DNA from: an uncultured Lysobacterales bacterium
Lineage (GTDB): Bacteria; Pseudomonadota; Gammaproteobacteria; Xanthomonadales; SZUA-36
DNA: 43,400 nt
NCBI GenBank assembly: GCA_937924405.1
Contig: CALDVW010000048.1
Location: forward strand, 1 to 43,400
Direction of reading: 5' to 3'
A program made the translations under genes and the position numbers. Under the pieces are notes generated by a model. It saw only the letters and a program-made list of their open reading frames with translations. It searched no databases and was not told the origin of the DNA. Of the stretch, positions 24,910-33,800 are shown piece by piece; positions within the stretch are counted from its first letter, which is position 1; each line of letters opens with the position of its first letter.

Positions 24910-27836
24910 AGTCTTTGTCTCAGGTTTTCAGCATCATAGAATGGCAGGGTGGTGGCGCGAGCCCTTACACGCCCTCCCCGACCCAACTTGATTTCAAATT
25001 CCGTTCCGGCGACAGCCTGTTCAGGTGCCACGTAAGCGAGTCCGATCACCTGCCCGAGGGTGGGTGATTCGGCCACTGAAGTCACCCGGCCAGTGATTTT
25101 TTCGCCGGACAGCACCAGATGACATTCATCGGGCACCGGTCCGCCCGGCTCTTGCAGCAAAAAGCCGGTCAATCGACGCGATGCGGGGCTCTCTTTCATG
25201 TGGCTGATCGCCGGCCCGCCAATGAAGTAATCCTTTGAGTGGCTCACGGCCCATTCCAGCCCCGCTTCCCCGGGGAAGGTCAGGCCATCGGTATCCTGGC
25301 CCACAATAATATGTCCTTTTTCAAGCCGAAGAATCCGTTGCGCCTCCACCCCCACGGGTAACAGGCCGATATTCTCGCCTGCCCGCATCAATTCCTGCCA
25401 GACCGACAGCGCACTCGAGGAGGGAACATGAAGCTCATAGCCCAGTTCACCGACAAAGCCGATGCGCATGGCCAGAACCTGGGCGCCGCAAAGCCGCCCT
25501 TGCCGCCCTGCCAGATATGGGAAAGCCCCGCGTGAAAAATCGATATCCGATTCGAGTTGCTGCACTATCTCCCGGGCATTCGGCCCCGCGATATTCATCG
25601 CAGCATAGGCCGAGGTGACGTTGACAACATCCACTTCCAGCCGCCACTCGGACAAACGGCGCAACATGCTGCGGTAAACACTGTCGGACCCGGTAGTCGT
25701 GGTCGTGACATAAAAATAGTCTTCAGCCAGGCGAAAGGCGACGCCGTCATCGATGACCGACCCGGCCTCGTCGGTCATCAGCAGATAGCGGGTACGGCCA
25801 ATCTCCTGCTTGCTGTAGGTGAAGGTGTACATACGATTCAGGAACTCTGCCGCATCGGGCCCACGCACTTCGATGCCGCCAAGGGTCGACACATCGATAA
25901 GACCCGCTTTTTGACGAACCGCGTTTACCTCGGTCGTAATCTGCACGTCACGCTGGACCGGGCGGCCGTAATAGGCGGGGCGCTGCCACAGACCGGCCGG
26001 CATCATCACAGCATGTTGTTGCAGATGCCAGTGATGCATCGGCGTCAGGCGTTCAGGCTGGAAACTGCGGCCGGCCAACAGGCTGAATGGAACCGGTTTA
26101 TAAGGTGGCCGTTGTGTTGTGACCGCCGTCCCAGCCAACGGTTTGCCATTGATCCGTTGAACAATCCGCAGGGCATTCAAGGACGACAGCCTGCCCTGGC
26201 TGGGGCCCATGCCGGTTGTACTGTAGCGCTTGGCAAGCTCAGGGTGTTCGAAGCCGTCGGCTACTGCATTTTCCAGGTCGGCGACGGTTTGATCCTCGTC
26301 AAAATCCACGAAGTCCTTGCCTTTTTTGTGCGGGTAGATGGGCCAGGGGTGGTTAACGGCCGGGCCGCCGCCAGGATCCTCCTGCTGCCGGGCCTTCGCC
26401 ATGGAATGTGCATCGAATCCCGCGGCGGCGGCCGCCTTCGAGCCGGCAATTTCGCCATCCCGTAGCACTGCCTCCAACTCGTAGCAGTGCCTGACCGATC
26501 CGGCCGCAAACGCATTGTCGGGACAACCAACCATCTTGAGGGAATGGATTGTGTCGTCGTATATCAGCTGGCCCCCGGCATGACAAAGCAACTGGGCAAG
26601 CGGAGCGTAGCCCACGCTGGTAATCAAGGCATCGCAGGCTACCCGGCGCGCGCTGCCCACCGGGGTGCCGCGGCCGTCGATTTCAATCACCTCGACACCT
26701 TTAACGGAGTGCATGCCCGGTCCGGCGAGGGCTTCGCGCACGGTGTAACCAGTCAGTGTTTCTATACCCCTGGAATTCAACCACGCGATGCACTCAGCAT
26801 CGACCGGTTGCTGGTTCATGTCCATGAACAGCACGGGAGGCACTCCGGCTTCAACCATGTCCCTGGCGACATCATAGCCTTCGAGATTCGCAGTCACTAC
26901 CACCATCTTATGACCGGGCCGAGTCCCGTACATCCGCATCAGTCGTTGCATACCGGAAGCAGGCAGAATGCCGGGCAGGTCGTTGTTGCGAAATACCATC
27001 GGTTGTTCAACGCTGCCGGTACAGGCAATGACCTGACTGGCGCGCAACTTGTACAGGCGCTTACTGTCATGGATGGACAACCAGTTATCGGCGAACCAGC
27101 CGGTGCAGGTAGCGTTTTTAAGCACCCTGATGCCGCCCGCCTGTTGCAGTTGTTGTATCAGATTCCCGCGAATGGCTTCCACCTCGCCACGCGGTCGCTG
27201 AAAGCGGGCGTAATTCAGCGAACCGCCCGGTGCAGGCGCATCATCAATTAACAGAACCGAAGCGCCCGCCTGTGCTGCCGCCAATGCCGCCGACAGTCCA
27301 GCTGGACCCGCACCGATTACTGCTACGTCGGCGAACAGGTATTGTTTGTCACACTCTGCCGGGGCGGTCTGTTCGCTGATCCGGCCCAGGCCGGTGGAGC
27401 GCCTGAACAGCCGTTCCCACAAGGGCCATATGCCTTTGGGCCGGAAAAATGCCCGGTAGTAAAAGCCCACCGGCATGAATCGCGCCAGGTGCCCGGCAAG
27501 CACACCGCGGTCGCGCCGCAACGAGCCCCATACATTCTGTGACTGCGCCTCGAGGTTTTCAGCCAGGGGCAGATTGTCAGCGCAGACGTTGGGCCGGTCC
27601 AGAACCTGCACGTACGCGTTCGCATCCAGCCCTGAGAACGAAAAAGCGCCACGCGGCCGGTGATATTTGAAAGAGCGCGAGATCATCAGCTGACCGTTGG
27701 CGGCCAGGGCACTGGCCAGCGTGTCTCCTTCATAGCCCTGGTAGCGGCGGCCCTCGAAAGTAAACGCGAGGGGCTGATGACGGTTTATACAGCTACCCCA
27801 GGGCTCGGGCAATCGAATATTTCCCGGTCCGCTCAC
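24906..27836 (-). CDS. mgdC: N-methylglutamate dehydrogenase subunit C (SoxA-like, alpha)
   Basis: A 976-residue alpha subunit. I place the start at GTG 27836, which overlaps the mgdB TGA by 4 bases (GTGA) with GGGG about 10 bases upstream. The open frame runs on to 28013 but only inside mgdB. Domains in order: an N-terminal 2Fe-2S-like/Fer2_4 region with SFKYHRPRGAFSFSG (about 45-60), a FAD/NAD(P) domain with VAVIGAGPAGLSAALAAAQA (about 170-190), a second nucleotide segment near ACTGSVEQPMVFRNNDLPGI, and a C-terminal aminomethyltransferase (GcvT-like) domain from about residue 600 that would bind tetrahydrofolate. The enzyme oxidises N-methylglutamate to glutamate and passes the methyl carbon to tetrahydrofolate. 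Length and order match SoxA-type subunits. Confidence 0.9.
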   Translation of the reverse strand: MSGPGNIRLPEPWGSCINRHQPLAFTFEGRRYQGYEGDTLASALAANGQLMISRSFKYHRPRGAFSFSGLDANAYVQVLDRPNVCADNLPLAENLEAQSQNVWGSLRRDRGVLAGHLARFMPVGFYYRAFFRPKGIWPLWERLFRRSTGLGRISEQTAPAECDKQYLFADVAVIGAGPAGLSAALAAAQAGASVLLIDDAPAPGGSLNYARFQRPRGEVEAIRGNLIQQLQQAGGIRVLKNATCTGWFADNWLSIHDSKRLYKLRASQVIACTGSVEQPMVFRNNDLPGILPASGMQRLMRMYGTRPGHKMVVVTANLEGYDVARDMVEAGVPPVLFMDMNQQPVDAECIAWLNSRGIETLTGYTVREALAGPGMHSVKGVEVIEIDGRGTPVGSARRVACDALITSVGYAPLAQLLCHAGGQLIYDDTIHSLKMVGCPDNAFAAGSVRHCYELEAVLRDGEIAGSKAAAAAGFDAHSMAKARQQEDPGGGPAVNHPWPIYPHKKGKDFVDFDEDQTVADLENAVADGFEHPELAKRYSTTGMGPSQGRLSSLNALRIVQRINGKPLAGTAVTTQRPPYKPVPFSLLAGRSFQPERLTPMHHWHLQQHAVMMPAGLWQRPAYYGRPVQRDVQITTEVNAVRQKAGLIDVSTLGGIEVRGPDAAEFLNRMYTFTYSKQEIGRTRYLLMTDEAGSVIDDGVAFRLAEDYFYVTTTTTGSDSVYRSMLRRLSEWRLEVDVVNVTSAYAAMNIAGPNAREIVQQLESDIDFSRGAFPYLAGRQGRLCGAQVLAMRIGFVGELGYELHVPSSSALSVWQELMRAGENIGLLPVGVEAQRILRLEKGHIIVGQDTDGLTFPGEAGLEWAVSHSKDYFIGGPAISHMKESPASRRLTGFLLQEPGGPVPDECHLVLSGEKITGRVTSVAESPTLGQVIGLAYVAPEQAVAGTEFEIKLGRGGRVRARATTLPFYDAENLRQRL

Positions 27837-28132
27837 TGGGCTGAATCCCCGGGGGCCGCCTGCCCGAACCATTCCTGGCAGGTATAGCTGCGTAAAAAAG
27901 TATCGCTGGCCGTATCGCGCTCGGCGATAAACCAGTAGCCACTCGCCACATGACACCACCACTCGCAGACTACGCCCTGCAGGTTTTCCTCCAGGAAAAT
28001 GTAATCTGCCCACTGGCGGACGTCCGGCCCCCGGCCCGTGGTGTCCGGCGCAGGCGGCAATTTGACTTCACCGCCACAGATAAATTCCTGGGCGTTGCGC
28101 GGACCATTCAATGGGCAGTTGATGACTTTCAC
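27833..28132 (-). CDS. mgdB: N-methylglutamate dehydrogenase subunit B (SoxD-like, delta)
   Basis: A 99-residue small subunit starting at GTG 28132, three bases after the mgdA stop. It has the family features CPLNGPRNAQEF, a W(A)DYIFLEEN segment, EWWCHVASGYWFIAERDT and a Trp/Phe-rich end. In sarcosine oxidase delta subunits a zinc ion is held by CxxC and HxxxC. Here the first pair is Cys6/Asn9 and the second is His61/Gly65, so two of four expected ligands are absent. As I recall, the NG pattern is usual in N-methylglutamate-type homologues. It overlaps mgdC by 4 bases. Confidence 0.88.
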   Translation of the reverse strand: MKVINCPLNGPRNAQEFICGGEVKLPPAPDTTGRGPDVRQWADYIFLEENLQGVVCEWWCHVASGYWFIAERDTASDTFLRSYTCQEWFGQAAPGDSAQ

Positions 28133-28135
28133 TAA

Positions 28136-29377
28136 TCAGTGCCCCACCGATGCAGCACCGCGTTCACCGACCTGTTGCAGGCGGTAAAATCGTTCTAGTT
28201 CGAAGGGTTTTAGTAATTCGGGGACTTCGCCCGTGGCAATGGTCTCGGCCATGCGCTTCCCGCTGACCGGCGTCGCCTTGAAGCCCCAGGTACCCCAACC
28301 CGCGTCAACGTAGTAATTTTTCACTGGCGTCAGCCCCATGACCGGGCTGAAATCCGGCGTCATGTCGGCGATGCCGGCCCATTGGCGCATGACGCTGGCT
28401 TTACCGAGGAAGGGAAACAGCTCCAGCATATGCGCCATCAGGCCCTCGGTAAAATCCAGCGTGGAACGGGTGGAATAAAGCGGATATGGATCAGTGGAGC
28501 CACCCATGACCAGTTCTCCGCGGGCAGATTGTGATATGTAGGCATGCAGCGATCCGGAAACGATGATCGGATCCAGGAACGGCTTCAAAGGCTCTGAAAC
28601 ACAAGCCTGCAGGGGTATCGAGCGAATCGGGAGTTTGAAACCGGCCATGCGGGCGACCACGGAACTCATACCTGCGACCGCCTGCAAAACCTTACCGGCC
28701 GCGACAGTGCCTCGATTGGTCTCGAGACCGGCCAGCCGTCCGTTGCGCACCTCGATGCCGGTGACTTCGGTTTGCTGATGGATTTCCACGCCCAGTTCCA
28801 TTGCACCACGGGCGTAACCCCAGGCGACGGCATCATGCCGGGCGATCGCCCCGGGCGGATGGTACAACGCACCCAGGATCGGGTAGCGTACTTCGTCCGA
28901 CAGGTCGAGCTGGGGACAGAGCCGGGCGATCTCATCGGGGCCGATCAGCTCGGAATCGATTCCCAGGTGTTTGTTCACCTCGGCCCGCCACCTCGAGGTC
29001 CTGATTGCAGCGTCGGTATGTGCCAGGGTCAGGTGGCCGCGCTCCGAGTACATCAGGTTAACGCCGAGCTCATTGGCCAGGCTGCGATAGAGTTCCAGTG
29101 ATTCCTCGTAGAAAAGAGCCCCTTCCGGAGTGAGGTAATTCGAGCGGATAATGGTGGTATTTCGGGCCGTGTTACCCGATGCCAGCCAGCCTTTTTCCAG
29201 CACCGCGACATTGGTAATCCCCCAGTCCCGGGCCAGGTAATAGGCGCAGGCCAGGCCATGGCCTCCACCACCAATGATCACTACGTCGTAGGATGGGCGC
29301 AGCGGCGCCTCTGCCGGAAAGTAACGCTGGCCCCTGTACTTGTTGCGGAATCCGTACTTGAGTAATCCCAGCGGCAT
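28136..29377 (-). CDS. mgdA: N-methylglutamate dehydrogenase subunit A (SoxB-like, beta)
   Basis: A 413-residue FAD-dependent amine oxidoreductase (DAO family). The ADP-binding motif VVIIGGGGHGLACAYYLARD is at about residues 32-51. LASGNTARNTTIIRSNYL follows, and PPGAIARHDAVAWGYARGAM carries the His that binds FMN covalently in sarcosine oxidase beta subunits. The C-terminal part has VKNYYVDAGWGTWGFKATPV near the flavin. It is the catalytic subunit that oxidises the N-methyl group of N-methylglutamate. It starts 20 bases after gmaS and is followed at 3 bases by mgdB. Confidence 0.92.
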   Translation of the reverse strand: MPLGLLKYGFRNKYRGQRYFPAEAPLRPSYDVVIIGGGGHGLACAYYLARDWGITNVAVLEKGWLASGNTARNTTIIRSNYLTPEGALFYEESLELYRSLANELGVNLMYSERGHLTLAHTDAAIRTSRWRAEVNKHLGIDSELIGPDEIARLCPQLDLSDEVRYPILGALYHPPGAIARHDAVAWGYARGAMELGVEIHQQTEVTGIEVRNGRLAGLETNRGTVAAGKVLQAVAGMSSVVARMAGFKLPIRSIPLQACVSEPLKPFLDPIIVSGSLHAYISQSARGELVMGGSTDPYPLYSTRSTLDFTEGLMAHMLELFPFLGKASVMRQWAGIADMTPDFSPVMGLTPVKNYYVDAGWGTWGFKATPVSGKRMAETIATGEVPELLKPFELERFYRLQQVGERGAASVGH

Positions 29378-29397
29378 TTCAGCTTCCCGAATTCAGC

Positions 29398-30705
29398 TCA
29401 GCAGTCCAGGGTGTGTTCCCTTTCCCATGGCGTCACCGACCTGCAGAAACGCTTCCATTCGTCCATCTTCAGCTTGACGTAACTGTCAACGAACTCATCA
29501 CCGAAAGCCGCGCGTGCGACTTCACTGCTATCGAACAGGCGCACGGCATCGAGCATGTTGGCCGGCAATTTGCGCACGCGTTTGAGCTTATGGCCATCGG
29601 TATACATGTTGATATCGAGGCGTTTACCGGGATCGCGGTTGTTGACCACGCCATCAAGGCCGGCGGCCAGCACTCCGGCCTGCAGCAGGTAGGGATTGGC
29701 GGCGCCATCCATCAGGCGCAGCTCAAACCGGCCCGGATCGGGAATCCGGATCATGTGCGTGCGGTTGTTGCCCGAGTAAGTAACGGCATTGGGCGACCAC
29801 GTAGCACCCGATGAAGTAACATCGGCATCGATTCGCTTGTAGCTGTTGATGGTGGGAATAAACAGGGCGGCAAATGTATCGGCGCTGTGTACGACACCAC
29901 CCAGAAATTTGTAGGCAAATTTGGACAAGCCCATTTCATCGGTCTTGTGCATGAAACGGTTTTTCTTGCCCGCCAGGTCCCATACCGACACATGCGCATG
30001 ACAACCGTTTCCGGTGAGATTTGCAAAAGGCTTGGGCATGAAGGTCGCGCGCATCCCGTGGTTCTCCGCGATCGACTTGGTCATGAATTTGAAAAAGACA
30101 TGGCGGTCGGCTGTCAACAGGCAATCGTCATATTCCCAGTTCATTTCGAACTGTCCGTTGCCGTCTTCGTGATCGTTCTGGTATGGCTTCCAGCCCAACC
30201 CGAGCATGGCGTCACAGATTTCCTTGACCACGTCGTAGCGCCGCATCAGTGCGCCCTGGTCGTAGCAGGGCTTTTCCTGGGTGTCGCGTTCGTCTGAAAT
30301 GGCGCTGCCCTCTTCGTTGAGCAGGAAATATTCGCATTCCACGCCCGATTTCATGCGATAGCCCCTGGCCGCGGCAGCTTCAATCTGGCGCTTCAGAACC
30401 ACCCGGGGTGAAGCTTCCACCGGTTTGCCATCCATCCACAGATCAGCCGCCAGCCAGCCCACTTCGGGTTTCCACGGTAATTGGATCAGGCTGTCCGGGT
30501 CGGGGATTGCAAACATGTCGGAATCAGCGGGTGTCATGTCGAGCCAGGCCGCGAAGCCGGCAAAGCCGGCACCGGTTTTCTGCATTTCGCCGATAGCTGC
30601 CGCGGGGACGAGCTTGGCCCGCAAATGGCCCAGCAAGTCCACGAAACTGATCAGGAAGTACTCGATGTTCTTGGCCTTGGCTGTGGCCGCGAGATTGGTG
30701 GCCAT
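29398..30705 (-). CDS. gmaS: Gamma-glutamylmethylamide synthetase
   Basis: A 435-residue glutamine-synthetase-like ligase with AAGGAG 7-9 bases before its ATG. It makes gamma-glutamylmethylamide from methylamine, glutamate and ATP, the entry step of the N-methylglutamate pathway. Motifs include GYRMKSGVECEYFLLNEEGS for metal binding (about 115-134), NDHEDGNGQFEMNWEYDD, NLTGNGCHAHVSVWD and PTINSYKRIDADVTSSGATW, and a C-terminal RIPDPGRFELRLMDGAANPY. These variants and the length separate GmaS from ordinary glutamine synthetase I. It sits between mgsC and mgdA, as in known mgsABC-gmaS-mgdABCD clusters. Confidence 0.95.
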   Translation of the reverse strand: MATNLAATAKAKNIEYFLISFVDLLGHLRAKLVPAAAIGEMQKTGAGFAGFAAWLDMTPADSDMFAIPDPDSLIQLPWKPEVGWLAADLWMDGKPVEASPRVVLKRQIEAAAARGYRMKSGVECEYFLLNEEGSAISDERDTQEKPCYDQGALMRRYDVVKEICDAMLGLGWKPYQNDHEDGNGQFEMNWEYDDCLLTADRHVFFKFMTKSIAENHGMRATFMPKPFANLTGNGCHAHVSVWDLAGKKNRFMHKTDEMGLSKFAYKFLGGVVHSADTFAALFIPTINSYKRIDADVTSSGATWSPNAVTYSGNNRTHMIRIPDPGRFELRLMDGAANPYLLQAGVLAAGLDGVVNNRDPGKRLDINMYTDGHKLKRVRKLPANMLDAVRLFDSSEVARAAFGDEFVDSYVKLKMDEWKRFCRSVTPWEREHTLDC

Positions 30706-30775
30706 GTCGCTGCTCCTTGTCTGCTTTTACACGATTGGTATTAGTTTAGTCTGGATATTGGATCAATTTCAGGGC

Positions 30776-32086
30776 TCAGGCGCCGGGAATCCATCGGGTG
30801 CCGGCGAGCGGCACCCCGGCCATGGCGGACGCCTCGATGGTTAGCGCAACCATATCTTCCGGCTCCAGGTTGAGCACATGGCTCTTGCCGCAGGCCCGGG
30901 CGAGTGTCTGGATTTCCAGCGTCAGGGTGGTCAGGTAGTTGCGTAACAGGCGCGCTCCCTGCTCCGGCATGAGTCTTGCCTCAAGCTCCGGATCCTGTGT
31001 CGTCACACCTACCGGGCAACGCCCGGTATGGCAATGATGGCAATAGCCCGGTTCCGTGCCCAGGGCGCGATAGTCCTCAAGGTGGACCGGCTTGTTGCAA
31101 CCCAGCGCAACCATGGCGGCACTGCCGATGGAAACTGCGTCGGCGCCCATCGCGAGTGCCTTGGCAATATCGGATCCGGTGCGGATGCCGCCTGACACGA
31201 TGAGTTGCACCTTGCGGTGCATGCCCAGTTCCTTGAGCGTCTCCACCGCCATGCGCAGGGCCGGCAGGGTGGGAATACCGACCTGCTCGATGAAGACATC
31301 CTGGGTCGCTGCGGTACCGCCCTGCATGCCATCCAGCACGATCACATCGGCGCCGGCCTTGACCGAAAGGGCGACATCATAATCCACACGGGTCGCACCG
31401 ATCTTGAGATAAATCGGAATCTGCCAGTCCGTGATCTCGCGCAGCTCCTGGATCTTGATTTCGAGGTCGTCGGGGCCGGTCCAGTCGGGATGACGGCAGG
31501 CGCTGCGTTGATCGATGCCCTCCGGCAGATCGCGCATCTGCGCCACCCGCTCGGTGATTTTCTGGCCAAGCAGCATTCCGCCACCACCCGGCTTGGCACC
31601 CTGCCCGACCACGATCTCCAATGCGTCGGCGCGCCTGACGTCGTCCGGATTGAGTCCATAGCGGGACGGCAACACCTGGTAGATGAGCGTTTCCGATGAT
31701 TGCCGCTCCTCCTCGGTCATACCGCCGTCACCGGTGGTCGTGCTGGTTCCGATCTGGCTTGCAGCCCGCCCGATGGCTTCCTTGGCGTGGGCTCCAAGTG
31801 CGCCAAAACTCATTCCGGCGATCGTAATGGGAATTTTCAGTTCGACCGGGCGCTTGGCAAACCGTGTTCCCAAAGTGACGTCGGTGGCGCACTTCTCGCG
31901 GTAACCTTCCAGTGGATAGCGCGACATGGAAGCACCGAGGAACAAAAGGTCATCGAAATTGGGCAGGCTGCGCTTGGTGCCAAAACCCCTGATCTCGTAA
32001 ATGCCCTGGTCGGCAGCCCTATGTATTTCAGCGAGCACTTCCAGGGGAAACGTTGCCGATGGTCTGAGTGAATTTGGTTTGCTCAT
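30776..32086 (-). CDS. mgsC: N-methylglutamate synthase subunit C (glutamate synthase-like)
   Basis: A 436-residue protein equivalent to the FMN-binding domain of the glutamate synthase large subunit. I prefer ATG 32086 (MSKPNSLRPSATFPLEVLAE, GGA 8 bases upstream) to ATG 32113. The TIM-barrel has IPITIAGMSFGALGAHAKEA, GQGAKPGGGGMLLGQKI, DVIVLDGMQGGTAATQD and QLIVSGGIRTGSDIAKALAM. A cluster-binding segment CHHCHTGRCPVGVTTQDPEL is near residue 345. It transfers the methylamine group of gamma-glutamylmethylamide, via the subunit A amidotransferase domain, to form N-methylglutamate. A 70-base gap with no hairpin separates it from gmaS. Confidence 0.93.
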   Translation of the reverse strand: MSKPNSLRPSATFPLEVLAEIHRAADQGIYEIRGFGTKRSLPNFDDLLFLGASMSRYPLEGYREKCATDVTLGTRFAKRPVELKIPITIAGMSFGALGAHAKEAIGRAASQIGTSTTTGDGGMTEEERQSSETLIYQVLPSRYGLNPDDVRRADALEIVVGQGAKPGGGGMLLGQKITERVAQMRDLPEGIDQRSACRHPDWTGPDDLEIKIQELREITDWQIPIYLKIGATRVDYDVALSVKAGADVIVLDGMQGGTAATQDVFIEQVGIPTLPALRMAVETLKELGMHRKVQLIVSGGIRTGSDIAKALAMGADAVSIGSAAMVALGCNKPVHLEDYRALGTEPGYCHHCHTGRCPVGVTTQDPELEARLMPEQGARLLRNYLTTLTLEIQTLARACGKSHVLNLEPEDMVALTIEASAMAGVPLAGTRWIPGA

Positions 32087-32130
32087 ATCAGTTCCACGCG
32101 CCGGCCCGAACATGACAGCCCGGGCGGTGC

Positions 32131-32802
32131 TCAGTAATCACTCGCATGATCTATATTGAAATTGTAGAGTTTGCGGGCAGAGCCATAGCGCCGGAAACTA
32201 TCCGGGTCGGCTTCCACTCCGGCGGCCGACAGCAAATCAGCCAGGCCTTGCCGGTGCTCCGGCGTCATTTCTTTCTCGACGCAATCCGCGCCCAGTTCGC
32301 CCACTCTTCCAGCCACATAAATGACGGCCTCGTAGATCGAGTCACCCAGGTGATCGCCCGCGTCGCCACAAACGACGAGCCGGCCGGTCTGGGCCATGAA
32401 GGCGCTCATATGCCCGACCGATCCGGCCACCACGATATCGCTGCCTTTCATCGAAATTCCGCAACGGGCGCTGGCGTCACCTTCCACGACCAACAGGCCC
32501 CCGTGACCTGAAGCCCCCGCACAATGGGATACGTTACCCAGGACCCGAACCGTACCTGACATGATGTTTTCGGCAACACCCGGACCGGCGCTGCCGTCAA
32601 TCGTGATATTCGCCCGCTTGTTCATGCCTGCGCAGTAGTAGCCGACATGACCCTTGATAGCCACGTCCACCGGGGCGTCCAGGCCGACCGCTATGCAGTG
32701 CCGCCCATCGGGGTGCGAGACCAGCCAGCGGCCCTCAGCTGAATCGTGCAGGCCCTGGTTGAGGGCCCGCACGGAATCCCGTGACAGATCGAATTCAGTC
32801 AT
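32131..32802 (-). CDS. mgsB: N-methylglutamate synthase subunit B (GXGXG domain)
   Basis: A 223-residue protein equivalent to the C-terminal beta-helix (GXGXG) domain of glutamate synthase. Right-handed helix turns are visible as repeated glycine patterns, e.g. AIKGHVGYYCAGMNKRANIT, GHGGLLVVEGDASARCGISM and GSVGHMSAFMAQTGRLVVCG. It scaffolds the complex between the amidotransferase and FMN subunits. Its ATG overlaps the mgsA stop by 4 bases (ATGA), and mgsC follows by 17-44 bases depending on start. The assignment is supported by domain and operon position. Confidence 0.9.
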   Translation of the reverse strand: MTEFDLSRDSVRALNQGLHDSAEGRWLVSHPDGRHCIAVGLDAPVDVAIKGHVGYYCAGMNKRANITIDGSAGPGVAENIMSGTVRVLGNVSHCAGASGHGGLLVVEGDASARCGISMKGSDIVVAGSVGHMSAFMAQTGRLVVCGDAGDHLGDSIYEAVIYVAGRVGELGADCVEKEMTPEHRQGLADLLSAAGVEADPDSFRRYGSARKLYNFNIDHASDY

Positions 32803-33698
32803 CCTTCACCCCAGCTGTATACCGTGGCCGGCGCAGGTTCCCAGACCGTCGCATGCTCCACCCCGGGAAGCTGCGCAATGGCCCGGAATTCGGACGCCAT
32901 GGCTACCCAGTCATCGTTTTCCGCCATCACGGCGGGCTTGCAGGCTATCGGGTCGCGCAGCACGGCAAAGCCATTATGAGTGCCTACCGCGAAAGTAAAA
33001 AACCCATCCAGGTCACTGATGGCGCGCGTCAGCGCCTGCTCCAGCGTGGCGCCCTGGTGCAGTTGCCACATCAGGTAACCCGCGGCTACTTCGCTGTCGT
33101 TGTCGGTCTGGAATTCGATCCCTTCACCCTGCAGCCGTTCACGCAAGCGGTTGTGGTTGGATAAGGAACCGTTGTGCACCAGGCACAGGTCCTGGCCGGT
33201 GGAAAACGGATGCGAATGCTGGGTGGTGATCGCGCTTTCGGTGGCCATTCGCGTATGTCCCAATGCGTGGCTGCCCTGAAAGTCCTGCAACTGGAAGCGC
33301 TCCACGAAGTCCCGCGGCGCGCCGGCTTCCTTGTAGATCTCAATCGTGCTGCCTGCACTCATAACGCGCAGATCGGGGCAGTTGCGGCTTAGCCATGACC
33401 GGAGTTCCTGCAGCGGGGCGATCGTGGACACAACGGCATGGCTGGCTCGAACCTCGATCCCGGGATCGGTATTGAACTCCCTGCCGAGCGACGAGCACAA
33501 GCCGGCCCAGTCATAATCGGGTTCAGCACAGTGCAGGGTCAGCTTGGTGCCTGATGAGCCCGGAGAATCCCGATAGACTGCAACACCAGCACTATCCGGC
33601 CCGCGCTCGCTCATCTGTACCAGCATGGATGACAACATTGCCCCAAGATGATTATTTAACTCTTTGTTTTTATAATATATTCCAACAATTCCACACAT
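32799..33698 (-). CDS. mgsA: N-methylglutamate synthase subunit A (class II glutamine amidotransferase)
   Basis: A 299-residue Ntn-type amidotransferase that begins MCGIVGIYYKNKE, so Cys2 becomes the N-terminal nucleophile after removal of Met. Further family motifs are MSERGPDSAGVAVYRDS, ALGHTRMATESAITTQHSHP and the FSTGQDLCLVHNGSLSNHN loop. It cleaves gamma-glutamylmethylamide and channels methylamine to subunit C. It is the first gene of the operon and is divergent from the XRE-cupin regulator, with a TAAAGTTT/AAACTTTA inverted repeat in the shared gap. Confidence 0.92.
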   Translation of the reverse strand: MCGIVGIYYKNKELNNHLGAMLSSMLVQMSERGPDSAGVAVYRDSPGSSGTKLTLHCAEPDYDWAGLCSSLGREFNTDPGIEVRASHAVVSTIAPLQELRSWLSRNCPDLRVMSAGSTIEIYKEAGAPRDFVERFQLQDFQGSHALGHTRMATESAITTQHSHPFSTGQDLCLVHNGSLSNHNRLRERLQGEGIEFQTDNDSEVAAGYLMWQLHQGATLEQALTRAISDLDGFFTFAVGTHNGFAVLRDPIACKPAVMAENDDWVAMASEFRAIAQLPGVEHATVWEPAPATVYSWGEG

Positions 33699-33751
33699 CT
33701 TTTACAGACCCTTGCTTAACTCGATCAGTGTACGATGGATTGAACTCGTGG

Positions 33752-33781
33752 TAAAGTTTATTTCTTCAGAGGAAAACTTTA
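33752..33781. promoter_or_regulatory. Inverted repeat between mgsA and the XRE-cupin regulator, candidate operator
   Basis: TAAAGTTT (33752-33759) and AAACTTTA (33774-33781) form perfect 8-base arms separated by 14 bases. They lie 20 bases before the regulator ATG and 54 bases before mgsA. The 22-base centre-to-centre spacing fits a dimeric helix-turn-helix regulator. It is probably the site through which the adjacent regulator controls itself and the methylamine operon. Confidence 0.5.
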
Positions 33782-33800
33782 AAGTGAAAATATCCTGGCC

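Noticed and set aside
25557-27251. Long plus-strand open frames opposite mgdC (302 and 254 codons)
   Set aside because: They are antisense shadows of a high-GC coding strand with compositionally odd translations.
24906-28013. MgdC start at 28013 giving 1035 residues
   Set aside because: The first 59 residues would lie wholly inside mgdB in another frame; GTG 27836 gives a normal 4-base overlap and the expected N-terminus.
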